Part shown: in pieces, positions 16,639 through 25,484 of the stretch
How positions within the stretch are numbered: the first letter of the stretch is position 1
Layout of the letters: each line of letters begins with the position of its first letter
NCBI RefSeq assembly: GCF_016899955.1
Contig: NZ_JACJJL010000023.1
Location: 1 to 63,173 of the forward strand
Reading direction: 5' to 3'
Length of the DNA stretch: 63,173 nt
Source of the DNA: Marseilla massiliensis
GTDB lineage: Bacteria > Bacteroidota > Bacteroidia > Bacteroidales > Bacteroidaceae
Made by a program: the position numbers and the translations under genes
Notes under the pieces: generated by a model
Databases searched by the model: none
What the model was told of the DNA's origin: nothing
The model's input: only the letters and a program-made list of their open reading frames with translations

Positions 16639-18471
16639 ATGACAAAAGACGACTTACGCAGTTTCTACACCGCCAACGCCAACGCCCTGGCTGCAGACAT
16701 CAGCCGGCTGAAACGCAAAAACGGACTGTTTCTGGGCACAGAACTGTTCACGTTCATCGCAGCCATCTGCTCGGTGGCGGCCTATACCGTGTGGGGCGGA
16801 TGGGCATGGCCGGCCCTGGCGGCCGCCATGCTGGCCGCATACATTGTGACACGGAGGCGCGACGTGGCCAACGGCCGGCTCATAGAGAAGCAGGAAAGCC
16901 GCCACGAAGCATACTGCAACGAACTGAAATACCTGCAGGGCGACTTCTCGGCATTCGACGACGGCAGCCGCTACGCCGACACGAAGCATCCGTTCACCTA
17001 CGACATGGACATCTTCGGGCCCCTCTCGCTGTACAATCGCATATGCCGCACCGTGACAAGCGGAGGCGCCGACTGCCTGGCACGGCATCTGTCAACCATC
17101 GACACCGCCGACCCGGATAAGGCCAAAGCCACGGCCGACAGGCGGCGACAGGCCATAAGCAGGCTGGCCGCAATGGAGCCGCTGCGCACGGAGTTCATGG
17201 CCCACAGGCGCCACGGGCACATCGACACGCCTGCGGTGAAAGAGGCACTCAACCAAGCCCGCAACATGGCCATACCGCGGTTTGCGCTCTCGCCGGTGGC
17301 CGCGGCAGTGGCGTGGATGGCCATCGCGGGGTTCATGGCCACCATACTGATGGCCGCCACCACCGACATGGAGGCCGGGGTGCCCATAACCTGGGGCGTG
17401 ACACAGTTCGCACTGGTCTACCTCGTGTGCTCCAAGCCACTGCGACTGATAAGCAAGGCGGTGAACAACCTGCACAAACAACTCAAGGCCTACGCCGAGC
17501 TCACCGAACTGACGGCAACAACCGAGCTGCGCGAAATGGTCATGACACACGACGGCAACGGCAACGGCGCACCCGATGCCCACAGCGCCAGGCAGTCGTT
17601 CCGCGAGCTGCAGGCAATGCTCGACGGCCTCGACAGGCGGGCAAACGTGCTTGGACTAATAGCATTCGACACATTGCTGCTCAGCGACTTCTTCCTCGTA
17701 AGGCGCTTCCTGGGCTGGCAACGGCGCCACATGAGGCACACCGAGCAGTGGATAGACGCCGTTAGCGAACTCGACGCGCTCGTAAGCATGGCCACATTCA
17801 GCTACAACGAACCGGCGGCAACCACCGCCCTGATAAGCAGCAAGCCCGGGGTGAGCCTCGAGGCAAAGGCCATCTGGCACCCTTTCCTGGGCGAGAAGGC
17901 CGTGTGCAACGACTTCAGCATAGCCGAGAAGAACTACTATATCGTCACAGGAGCCAACATGGCAGGCAAGAGTACCTTCCTCCGCTCAATCGGGGTGAAC
18001 TACATCCTGGCCATGAACGGCATGCCGGTGTTCGCCAAGTCGATGCGCACAACGGTGTTCAACCTGTTCTGCAGCATGCGCACAAGCGACGACCTGAGCC
18101 ACGGAATAAGCTACTTCAACGCCGAACTGCTGCGCCTGAAACAGCTCATCAGCAGTTGCAAGCAGTCGGAACACACGCTGATAATACTCGACGAGATTCT
18201 TAAGGGCACCAATTCGCTCGACAAACTGAACGGCTCGCGGATGTTCCTGAAAGCAATCTCGACGCTACCCGTAAGCGGGGTGATTGCCACCCACGACCTC
18301 GAACTGTCGAAAATGGCCGACGAAAAGCCGCAAACGTTCCACAACTGGTGCTTCGAGATAGGGCTCGCCGACAAGATAACATATACCTATAAGATAACCC
18401 CGGGAGTGGCAAGAAACCAAAACGCAACATTCCTATTGGGCAATATAATTGCAGAAATAGGAAATAATTGA
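16639..18471 (+). CDS. Membrane-anchored MutS-family ATPase
   Basis: 610 aa. Near residues 35-70 there are two hydrophobic segments (LFTFIAAICSVAAYTVWG, WPALAAAMLAAYIV) and another pair near 220-265. The C-terminal ~190 residues are a MutS-type ABC ATPase: Walker A GANMAGKST (about 438), signature region SDDLSHGISYF, Walker B LIILDEIL and GVIATHDLEL. The mismatch-recognition domain of MutS1 is absent, so a role in mismatch repair is unlikely. Such membrane-linked MutS-like proteins occur in Bacteroidetes with unknown function; action on branched or membrane-proximal DNA is a guess. Confidence 0.85.
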   Translation: MTKDDLRSFYTANANALAADISRLKRKNGLFLGTELFTFIAAICSVAAYTVWGGWAWPALAAAMLAAYIVTRRRDVANGRLIEKQESRHEAYCNELKYLQGDFSAFDDGSRYADTKHPFTYDMDIFGPLSLYNRICRTVTSGGADCLARHLSTIDTADPDKAKATADRRRQAISRLAAMEPLRTEFMAHRRHGHIDTPAVKEALNQARNMAIPRFALSPVAAAVAWMAIAGFMATILMAATTDMEAGVPITWGVTQFALVYLVCSKPLRLISKAVNNLHKQLKAYAELTELTATTELREMVMTHDGNGNGAPDAHSARQSFRELQAMLDGLDRRANVLGLIAFDTLLLSDFFLVRRFLGWQRRHMRHTEQWIDAVSELDALVSMATFSYNEPAATTALISSKPGVSLEAKAIWHPFLGEKAVCNDFSIAEKNYYIVTGANMAGKSTFLRSIGVNYILAMNGMPVFAKSMRTTVFNLFCSMRTSDDLSHGISYFNAELLRLKQLISSCKQSEHTLIILDEILKGTNSLDKLNGSRMFLKAISTLPVSGVIATHDLELSKMADEKPQTFHNWCFEIGLADKITYTYKITPGVARNQNATFLLGNIIAEIGNN

Positions 18472-18519
18472 TTTAAGTCAAGAAAACATTAGAGTCTACC
18501 GAAATAAGTTCGGCCGGCA

Positions 18520-18549
18520 TTGCGCAATGGAAACAAAAAGCTATCTTTG
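18520..18549 (+). promoter_or_regulatory. Promoter of a candidate small RNA
   Basis: TTG at 18520-18522, 19 bp, TATCTTTG at 18542-18549: close to the Bacteroidetes consensus. The next gene is 290 bp away and an intrinsic terminator lies only ~45 bp downstream. Confidence 0.65.
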
Positions 18550-18555
18550 CGGAAA

Positions 18556-18619
18556 GTGTTTTTCATAGTATTAGATTTAAGGTTTAAAAGATTTGGGGCT
18601 CGGCGGAGCCCCTTTTTTT
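18556..18619 (+). ncRNA. Candidate ~64-nt small RNA
   Basis: Bounded by the promoter above and by an intrinsic terminator at 18595-18619: 7-bp stem GGGGCTC / GAGCCCC, GGCG loop, seven T. The body (about 18556-18594) is AT-rich (AGTATTAGATTTAAGG in its middle), contains no open frame of note, and contrasts with the GC-rich surroundings. It could be a stand-alone sRNA or an attenuated leader between the MutS-like gene and fba. I cannot assign it to a known RNA family. Confidence 0.6.
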
Positions 18620-18765
18620 ATCGCCAGGCGAAACGGCCGCCACAGCACACTGACGGCAAAGCCCCGACATTGCAAAGTTTGGCTTGCAAAAGGCCGCCGA
18701 AAGCAAAGAGTAATGCAAATTAATGAAAAAGAAACGTTACCGTCACACGAAAACAGATGCAAAAC

Positions 18766-18797
18766 TTTGGGAGTGCAAAATTAAAATGGTAACTTTG
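18766..18797 (+). promoter_or_regulatory. Promoter of fba
   Basis: TTTG at 18766-18769, 20 bp, TAACTTTG at 18790-18797, an excellent match to the Bacteroidetes housekeeping promoter, 44 bp upstream of the start codon. Confidence 0.8.
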
Positions 18798-18841
18798 CGG
18801 TCAGAAAAGAAAAAGGATACACTCAATCAAACAATAAAATT

Positions 18842-19852
18842 ATGGTAAACTACAAGTCTTTAGGTCTCGTGAACACACGCGAGATGTTTAAGAGAGCCAT
18901 CAATGGCGGATGGGCTGTGCCCGCATTCAACTTCAACAACCTCGAGCAGCTGCAGGCCATTATCAAGGCAACGTCAGAACTGAAGTCGCCTGTTATCCTG
19001 CAAGTGTCAAAGGGAGCGCGCAACTACGCCAACCAGACGCTGCTTCGCTACATGGCCGAGGGTGCCGTTGAATATGCAAAAGAGCTTGGCTGCAATCACC
19101 CCGAGATAGCACTGCACCTTGACCATGGCGACAGCTTCGAGCTTTGCAAGAACTGCGTTGACATGGGTTTCTCGTCGGTAATGATAGACGGTTCGTCACT
19201 GCCTTACGACGAAAACGTGGCCCTCACGAAGCAAGTTGTAGACTATGCCCACCAGTATGACGTTACCGTCGAGGGCGAGCTGGGCGTGCTTGCAGGCGTT
19301 GAGGACGAAGTTGCATCCGAGGTTTCGCATTACACCAAGCCCGAAGAGGTGATTGACTTTACGACAAAGACCGGCGTTGACTCGCTGGCCATCTCCATAG
19401 GTACATCACACGGCGCCTACAAGTTTAAGCCGGAGCAGTGCACCCGCGACCCGAAGACAGGCCGCCTGGTGCCCCCGCCATTGGCATTCGACGTGCTCGA
19501 CGAGATAATGCAGAAGCTGCCCGGATTCCCCATCGTGCTCCACGGCTCTTCATCTGTGCCCCAGGAGTATGTTGACATGATCAACCAGTACGGCGGCAAG
19601 CTGCCCGACGCTGTCGGAATACCCGAGGAGCAGTTGCGCAAGGCAGCCAACAGCGCTGTCTGCAAGATTAACATTGACTCCGACTCTCGCCTTGCCTTCA
19701 CCGCAGCAGTGCGCAAGACTTTGGCCGAAAAGCCCGCAGAGTTTGACCCGCGCAAGTACTGCGGACCGGCTCGCGACCTCATGGAGGAAATGTACAAGCA
19801 CAAGATTCTCGACGTGCTCGGCAGCGACAACAAGCTGGCACAGCTCGACTGA
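18842..19852 (+). CDS. fba: Class II fructose-bisphosphate aldolase
   Basis: 336 aa. Cleaves fructose-1,6-bisphosphate to dihydroxyacetone phosphate and glyceraldehyde-3-phosphate in glycolysis and gluconeogenesis (cytosol). Zn-binding and active-site elements of class II aldolases are visible: LHLDHGDSFE (metal His and catalytic Asp), VEGELGVLAGVED, SIGTSHGAYKF, VLHGSSSVP and KINIDSDSRLAF. The length fits. It has its own strong promoter and terminator, so it is monocistronic. Confidence 0.95.
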   Translation: MVNYKSLGLVNTREMFKRAINGGWAVPAFNFNNLEQLQAIIKATSELKSPVILQVSKGARNYANQTLLRYMAEGAVEYAKELGCNHPEIALHLDHGDSFELCKNCVDMGFSSVMIDGSSLPYDENVALTKQVVDYAHQYDVTVEGELGVLAGVEDEVASEVSHYTKPEEVIDFTTKTGVDSLAISIGTSHGAYKFKPEQCTRDPKTGRLVPPPLAFDVLDEIMQKLPGFPIVLHGSSSVPQEYVDMINQYGGKLPDAVGIPEEQLRKAANSAVCKINIDSDSRLAFTAAVRKTLAEKPAEFDPRKYCGPARDLMEEMYKHKILDVLGSDNKLAQLD

Positions 19853-19885
19853 CACATGCAACGGGGCCATGCCCCACTGCCATAA

Positions 19886-19921
19886 AGAGGCGGAACACCA
19901 CTGCAGTGGCGTTCCGCCTCT
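19886..19921 (+). terminator. Terminator of fba
   Basis: Long near-perfect hairpin AGAGGCGGAAC...GTTCCGCCTCT (about 17 bp), starting 33 bp after the fba stop, followed by TCTTGTTT. Confidence 0.75.
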
Positions 19922-20035
19922 CTTGTTTCGGGTTGGGTAGGCCCAGCGAACAAACGCAAGCGCACAGTGGCCCGACCCCTGCGGCAGCGACGCCTGCAAT
20001 CCGCCGACGCACAGCCCCGGCCGCAAGGCCTGGCC

Positions 20036-20123
20036 AAAGAGGCCAAACGGAAACGCCAAACGGCCCGTTTCGGACTGCAAGACCGATTGTTTTGCAATCC
20101 GAAACGGGCCGTTTGGCGAACTC
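20036..20123. repeat. 22-bp palindromic array 4 (3 units plus 1 decayed) with a 20-bp perfect inverted repeat
   Basis: Units start at 20036 (weak), 20058, 20080 and 20102. The arms 20055-20074 and 20098-20117 are exact reverse complements (GCCAAACGGCCCGTTTCGGA on the left). It lies between the convergent fba and recG genes, where a transcript could form a long hairpin. Confidence 0.88.
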
Positions 20124-20232
20124 ACTGAGACTCAGATATTTATCATTGGAATATTTCCGAGAAACAAACACGCCCGGAAATGAATCGCCACAAAAACGCC
20201 CCAAAGCTGAGAAGACGCCGCACAGAGAGCCG

Positions 20233-22332
20233 TCAGGAGATTGCCCCCCAGTTTATTTCGTTTCTGCGGAGCTCGCGCAAGCGGCTCCACAACAGTGCGT
20301 AGCGCTCCTTGCCACACTCCGGGTCGTCGTCGATGATGCGGCGTGCCTCGTCGCGCGCCATCTGCACGAGCTGCCCGTCGCGCGCAATGTCGGCAATCTT
20401 AAGGTCGAAAGCCATGCCACTCTGCTGCGTTCCCTCAAGGTCGCCGGGGCCGCGGAGCTTGAGGTCGGCCTCTGCGATGCGGAACCCGTCGGTCGTATCG
20501 CACATGATGTCGATGCGCTTTCGCGTGTCGTCGCTCAGCTTGTTGGGGGTGACCAGGATGCAGTACGACTGGTCTGCCCCGCGGCCTACGCGCCCCCGCA
20601 ACTGGTGGAGCTGCGACAAGCCGAAGCGCTGTGCGTCGAGTATGACCATCACCGACGCATTGGGCACGTTCACCCCCACCTCTATCACCGTCGTGGCCAC
20701 GAGTATCTGTGTCTCGCCATTGACGAAACGCTGCATCTCGGCATCCTTCTCGGCCGGCTTCATCCTGCCGTGCACCTTGCTCAGCCTGAACTCGGGAAAG
20801 GCCTGGCTGAGCACCTCGAACCCCTCTTCAAGGTTGCGCAGGTCGCTCTTCTCGCTCTCCTCGATGAGCGGGAACACTATGTATGCCTGCCGCCCGAGCC
20901 TTATCTGCCGGCGGATGCTGTCGTAGAGGGCCGTCAGCCGGGTGTCGTAGACGTGCTGCGTGAGCACAGGCTTGCGCCCGGGCGGCAGCTCGTCGATGAC
21001 GCTCACGTCGAGGTCGCCGTAGAGAGTCATGGCCAGCGTGCGCGGTATGGGCGTGGCCGTCATGACAAGTATGTGTGGCGGGTTGGCGCTCTTGCCCCAA
21101 AGCTTGGCCCTCTGCGCCACCCCGAAGCGGTGCTGCTCGTCGACCACGACGAAACCGAGGCGCGCAAAGTGAACCGAATCTTCGATAATGGCATGCGTCC
21201 CCACCAAAATGTCGATTCTGCCCTCGGCCAGCGCCCCGAGCACATCGCGGCGCTGCCGCCCCTTGACCATGCCCGTTAGAAGCTCCACGCGCAACGGCAT
21301 GTCGCCGAGAAAACTGCGTATGGTTGCCAGGTGCTGCTCGGCCAATATCTCCGTAGGCGCCATGATGCACGCCTGGTAGCCGTTGTCGACGGCCAGCAGC
21401 ATTGACATGAGCGCCACGAGCGTCTTGCCCGAGCCCACGTCGCCCTGCAAGAGGCGGTTCATCTGGCGGCCCGAGCCCACGTCGCGGCGTATCTCGCGGA
21501 TGACGCGCTTCTGCGCCTCGGTGAGCGGGAACGGCAGGTAATGGCTGTAGAACGTGTTGAAGCATTCGCCCACACGGGGGAACACGTAGCCCCGGTACTT
21601 GCGTCTCTGGTCGCTGGCATAGCGCACTATGCCCAGCTGGACGTAGAAAAGCTCTTCAAACTTGAGCCTGGCGCGGGCCCGCTCAAGCTCGCGCGCGTCT
21701 TTCGGATAGTGTATTGTGCGCAGGGCTGCGTCGCGCCCCATCATGTGGAGACGGGCCACCATCTCGTCGGTCAGCGTCTCGGCCAGGGGCTCTTTCATAC
21801 GCTCGACGAGGCTCTTGGTGAGCCGTTCGATGGCACGCGAAGTCAGCCCGGCCTTCTTCATCTTCTCCGTAGTAGAGTAATATGGCTGCAGCCCCATTGC
21901 CGAAAGCTCCAGCGTGTCGGCCTGGTCGATGTCGGGGTGCACCACGTTGATGCGCCCGTTGAACACCGTTGGCTTGCCGAAGACGATGTACATCGTGCCG
22001 GGCCGGTATGCCTTCTTGGCATACTTGCCTCCGTTGAACCACGTAAGGTCCATCACAGACGTGCCGTCTGAGAAATGCGCGACCACGCGCTCCTTGCGCG
22101 GCCCCATCTCGAAGGTCTCGTAACTCAGTATCCGGCCGCGCACCTGCACATAGGGCATGTCGCCCGTAAGCTCGCTGATGGCGTACAGGCGGCTGCGGTC
22201 TACATATTTATAAGGGTAATACTGGAGCAGGTCGCCGTAGGTGCTGATGCCCAGCTCCTGGCTGAGTATCTTCTTGCGCGACGGGCCCACGCCCGGCAGG
22301 AACTGTATGTCTTGGGTCAGTATGTCTGGCAC
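20233..22332 (-). CDS. recG: ATP-dependent DNA helicase RecG
   Basis: 699 aa, normal RecG length. Order: N-terminal helical and OB-fold wedge region (LPGVGPSRKKIL near the start; OB fold ~60-130), then helicase domains with Walker A GDVGSGKT (297-304), motif II DEQHRFG, motif III VMTATPIPRTLA, and the C-terminal TRG region (LSQLHQLRGRVGRGADQSYC). It remodels stalled forks and branched DNA. The start is GTG at 22332, 9 bp after the ispD stop; no ATG alternative keeps the conserved N-terminus, and the position fits translational coupling in the pdxJ-DJ-1-ispD-recG run. Confidence 0.95.
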   Translation of the reverse strand: MPDILTQDIQFLPGVGPSRKKILSQELGISTYGDLLQYYPYKYVDRSRLYAISELTGDMPYVQVRGRILSYETFEMGPRKERVVAHFSDGTSVMDLTWFNGGKYAKKAYRPGTMYIVFGKPTVFNGRINVVHPDIDQADTLELSAMGLQPYYSTTEKMKKAGLTSRAIERLTKSLVERMKEPLAETLTDEMVARLHMMGRDAALRTIHYPKDARELERARARLKFEELFYVQLGIVRYASDQRRKYRGYVFPRVGECFNTFYSHYLPFPLTEAQKRVIREIRRDVGSGRQMNRLLQGDVGSGKTLVALMSMLLAVDNGYQACIMAPTEILAEQHLATIRSFLGDMPLRVELLTGMVKGRQRRDVLGALAEGRIDILVGTHAIIEDSVHFARLGFVVVDEQHRFGVAQRAKLWGKSANPPHILVMTATPIPRTLAMTLYGDLDVSVIDELPPGRKPVLTQHVYDTRLTALYDSIRRQIRLGRQAYIVFPLIEESEKSDLRNLEEGFEVLSQAFPEFRLSKVHGRMKPAEKDAEMQRFVNGETQILVATTVIEVGVNVPNASVMVILDAQRFGLSQLHQLRGRVGRGADQSYCILVTPNKLSDDTRKRIDIMCDTTDGFRIAEADLKLRGPGDLEGTQQSGMAFDLKIADIARDGQLVQMARDEARRIIDDDPECGKERYALLWSRLRELRRNEINWGAIS

Positions 22333-22341
22333 GGCTGCAAT

Positions 22342-23046
22342 CTATGGTGCTGGTTGCGTCACTCCCTCCGCCGCCCCGGCCTGCCTGCCGAGCAGCGCCT
22401 CGGCCACGGCAAGGTCGAACGGGGTAGTAATCTTAATGTTCTCGCGGTTGCCTTCGACGAGCGTCACCTCGTGGCCGGCAGCCTCGACCACCGACGCATC
22501 GTCTGTGAAAGCCTCACGGTAGGGCTGTGCATAGGCATCCTTTAGCAACGATGCCTCGAACACCTGGGGCGTCTGCACCAGCCGATAGTCGCCTCTGGGC
22601 ACGGTATGGCCGCCCACGTGGCGCAGCGTCTCGACCACGGGCGTGACCGGTATGGCCGCCCCGCTGGTGCGGGCCGCACTGTAGCAGGCCCTGATGGTGG
22701 CCACCGAGGCAAACGGGCGCACACCGTCGTGCACGCCGACCATGCCCCGCGCCCCGTCGGGCACAAGCCCAAGGCCGTTGCGTACGGAATGGAAACGCGT
22801 CTCACCCCCGGCCGCCACGAGGCAGTCGGCACCGAAACCGTAGTCGCGGCACAGCCCACCCCAATAGTCCTGTTGCTCGCGGGGCAGCACGAGGATGACC
22901 GTCACTCCGGGCAAAGCCTCGCGGAAGCGGGCGATGGTGTGCATCAGCACCGGCCTGCCGCCTACGGAGATGAACTGCTTGGGCAGGGGGGAGCCCATGC
23001 GCAACCCCTTGCCCCCGGCCACTATTATGGCATAATCGTCGGTCAC
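22342..23046 (-). CDS. ispD: 2-C-methyl-D-erythritol 4-phosphate cytidylyltransferase
   Basis: 234 aa. Second committed step of the MEP isoprenoid pathway: CTP + MEP to CDP-ME. The nucleotide-binding loop [19 protein letters not shown] (residues 7-25), VHDGVRPF and [12 protein letters not shown] are hallmark IspD motifs. It begins with GTG at 23046, overlapping the DJ-1 stop by 4 bp. Confidence 0.93.
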   Translation of the reverse strand: MTDDYAIIVAGGKGLRMGSPLPKQFISVGGRPVLMHTIARFREALPGVTVILVLPREQQDYWGGLCRDYGFGADCLVAAGGETRFHSVRNGLGLVPDGARGMVGVHDGVRPFASVATIRACYSAARTSGAAIPVTPVVETLRHVGGHTVPRGDYRLVQTPQVFEASLLKDAYAQPYREAFTDDASVVEAAGHEVTLVEGNRENIKITTPFDLAVAEALLGRQAGAAEGVTQPAP

Positions 23047-23603
23047 TTCGCCTCCATCAGCTGAGTGTAAATCATGCCGTCGCGCACGGCCTTGGTTGCT
23101 CCGGCACCCACAAACTGCTCGAGCAGCGCATAGCTGAAAGGCAGTACGGCGGCCGGTCCGCGCCCTGTGGTGATGTTGCCGTCGACGGTGCAGAGGTCGG
23201 CCGTGTAGGTTGCGCCGGTCAGATACTTCTCAAACCCGGGGTAGCACGTGGCCTTTTTGCCATTGAGCAGCCCGAGCCCGCCGAGCACCAACGGCGCAGC
23301 GCAGATGGCGGCGATGCGCCCTCCGCGCTCGTTTTGCCCTACAAGCGCCTTGCGCAAGCCCTCATGCTCGTTGAGGTTTGTTGCCCCTGGCAGCCCACCA
23401 GGGAGCAAGAGCAGGTCGGCCGAAGCCAGGTCGGCGTCTTCAAAAAGCAGGTCTGCCTTGATTGCCACTCCGTGAGCCGACTCCACGAGCAGGTCGCCCG
23501 TGACGCTCACCGTCTTTATTTCCACTCCGCCACGGCGCAAGATGTCCACCGGGGCGAGGGCTTCCACTTCCTCGAAGCCCGTTGCAAGAAATTCGTAAAC
23601 CAT
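23043..23603 (-). CDS. DJ-1/PfpI (YajL-like) protein
   Basis: 186 aa, single domain. [22 protein letters not shown] at the N-terminus carries the conserved Glu of DJ-1 proteins, and Cys101 in AAICAAP is the nucleophile elbow. Family members are YajL-like chaperones, glyoxalases or deglycases; which activity applies here cannot be told. The overlap with ispD and a 56-bp gap to pdxJ suggest co-transcription. Confidence 0.9.
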   Translation of the reverse strand: MVYEFLATGFEEVEALAPVDILRRGGVEIKTVSVTGDLLVESAHGVAIKADLLFEDADLASADLLLLPGGLPGATNLNEHEGLRKALVGQNERGGRIAAICAAPLVLGGLGLLNGKKATCYPGFEKYLTGATYTADLCTVDGNITTGRGPAAVLPFSYALLEQFVGAGATKAVRDGMIYTQLMEAK

Positions 23604-23659
23604 GGTTCCAAATGTTAGTCGTTAGTTATTGTAGCTGCCATATCGCACACGGCGCAGGC

Positions 23660-24376
23660 TCACCGGCCTATCGCCCGCCTGTACATGGCAATCGTTTCAT
23701 GAAGCCCGAGGTAGAGCGCGTCGCATATAATGGCATGCCCTATGCTCACTTCATCCACCCATGGTATGCGCTCATGGAAGAAATGAAGGTTCTGCAGGCT
23801 CAGGTCGTGACCCGCATTGAGGCCGAGCCCTATGCGGCGGGCCTCCTCGGCGGCAGCCACGAAAGGCGCTATGGCCGCCTCGCGGTCGCGCTCGTAGCCG
23901 GCGGCATAGGGCTCGGTGTAGAGCTCCACGCGGTCGGCGCCGCACTCCTTGGCGTAGCCCACCATCTCGACCGAGGGGTCGACGAATATCGACGTGCGTA
24001 TGCCTGCCTCGCGGAATCGGCCCACCACGTCGGTGAGGAACGCGCGGTTGGCCTTGGTGTCCCATCCGTGGTTCGACGTTATCTGGTCTTCTGCATCGGG
24101 TACGAGCGTCACCTGCGTCGGCTTGACCTCGAGAACAAGGTCTATGTATCGGTCGATGGGGTTGCCCTCGATGTTGAGTTCTGTTGTTATCTGCGGCCTT
24201 ATTGCCCTCACGTCGGCATACCTTATGTGCCGTTCGTCGGGCCTTGGGTGTACGGTGATGCCGTCGGCGCCGAACATCTCGCAGTCGGCAGCCACCCTGA
24301 GAACGTCGGGATGGTTGCCGCCCCGTGCGTTGCGCAGTGTGGCCACCTTGTTAATGTTAACGCTTAATTTAGTCAT
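23660..24376 (-). CDS. pdxJ: Pyridoxine 5'-phosphate synthase
   Basis: 238 aa. Condenses 1-deoxyxylulose 5-phosphate with 3-amino-2-oxopropyl phosphate to pyridoxine 5'-phosphate (DXP-dependent vitamin B6 route). Motifs: [17 protein letters not shown] at the N-terminus, [36 protein letters not shown], and [14 protein letters not shown]. Divergent from nadK. Confidence 0.95.
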   Translation of the reverse strand: MTKLSVNINKVATLRNARGGNHPDVLRVAADCEMFGADGITVHPRPDERHIRYADVRAIRPQITTELNIEGNPIDRYIDLVLEVKPTQVTLVPDAEDQITSNHGWDTKANRAFLTDVVGRFREAGIRTSIFVDPSVEMVGYAKECGADRVELYTEPYAAGYERDREAAIAPFVAAAEEARRIGLGLNAGHDLSLQNLHFFHERIPWVDEVSIGHAIICDALYLGLHETIAMYRRAIGR

Positions 24377-24532
24377 CTGTAAGCAATTAAATGTCTCATT
24401 GCAATGCCATTTTCGCGATAATTGTGTATTTTTGCATACGTTTTGCGTGGCATTCTCAACCGCAAAAATACTAAATGTTTACCAAATAACGACATTTGGC
24501 ATGGCTAAAGATATATAAAAAGACGATTTTGC

Positions 24533-25420
24533 ATGACATCACACAGACTTAAGTTCGCCATCTTCGGCAATGTGTTCCAGCCCAAGAAGTCGGCATCAAT
24601 AACCCGATTGCTTACCTGCCTTTCGCAAAACGGGGCCGAGGTGTCGATGGATTCGGCCTTCTACGACTTCATACAGCGCAGCGGCTGCAGCGCCCAGGGG
24701 GTGGCACGGGTGTTCGACGATGGCGATTTCGACGCCGACTTCGTGATATCCATGGGCGGCGACGGCACGTTCCTGAAGGCCGCGGCGCGCGTCGGGGCGA
24801 AGCAGATACCCATCGTTGGGGTCAACATGGGCAGGCTGGGCTTCCTTGCCGACGTAACCCCTTGCGACATCGAAGCCTGCATAAAGGCGCTGCACACAGG
24901 CGAGTTTACCATTGAAGACAGGGGCGCCCTGACGGTCGAGGCCGACGGATGGGAGCCCTCCGGGCCTTCGTGCGCGCTCAACGACGTGGCCATACTCAAG
25001 CGCGACGACGCCTCGATGATATCAATCCGCGCCGAAATCAACGGCGAGTGCCTAACCACCTACCAGGCCGACGGCCTCATAGTGAGCACCCCCACCGGCT
25101 CCACCGCCTACTCGCTGAGCAACGGCGGGCCCATAATAGTGCCGGGCACGCCCGTGTTTGCCATCACCGCCGTGGCTCCCCACAGCCTGAACACGCGCCC
25201 AATAGTGATATCCGACGACTCGGTGGTGAGGCTTTGCGTGGAGAGCAGGAGCCATAACTTCCTGATAGCCATCGACGGACGGTCGGAGAAATGCGCCGAG
25301 AGCGTCAGCATAACGCTGCGCAAGGCACCCTACAAGGTGAGGATTGTCAAGCGCCCGGGCGCCAGTTACTTCGACACACTGCGCGAGAAGATGATGTGGG
25401 GTGCCGACGGACGCGAATGA
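24533..25420 (+). CDS. nadK: NAD kinase
   Basis: 295 aa. Phosphorylates NAD to NADP. The ATP/NAD-binding motif GGDGT is at 75-79 (VISMGGDGTFLKAAA); NMGRLGFLAD, the NE/D-like LNDVAI, and the glycine-rich TPTGSTAYSLSNGGPI motif are present. Divergent from pdxJ, with a 156-bp intergenic region that contains TATTTTTG boxes on both strands, none with an obvious -33 partner. Confidence 0.95.
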   Translation: MTSHRLKFAIFGNVFQPKKSASITRLLTCLSQNGAEVSMDSAFYDFIQRSGCSAQGVARVFDDGDFDADFVISMGGDGTFLKAAARVGAKQIPIVGVNMGRLGFLADVTPCDIEACIKALHTGEFTIEDRGALTVEADGWEPSGPSCALNDVAILKRDDASMISIRAEINGECLTTYQADGLIVSTPTGSTAYSLSNGGPIIVPGTPVFAITAVAPHSLNTRPIVISDDSVVRLCVESRSHNFLIAIDGRSEKCAESVSITLRKAPYKVRIVKRPGASYFDTLREKMMWGADGRE

Positions 25421-25484
25421 ACGGGCGGCCGGGAGCACCCGCCGCCAATGCCCGCAAGGGCCCACAAAGCACCAATCGAAAAGG

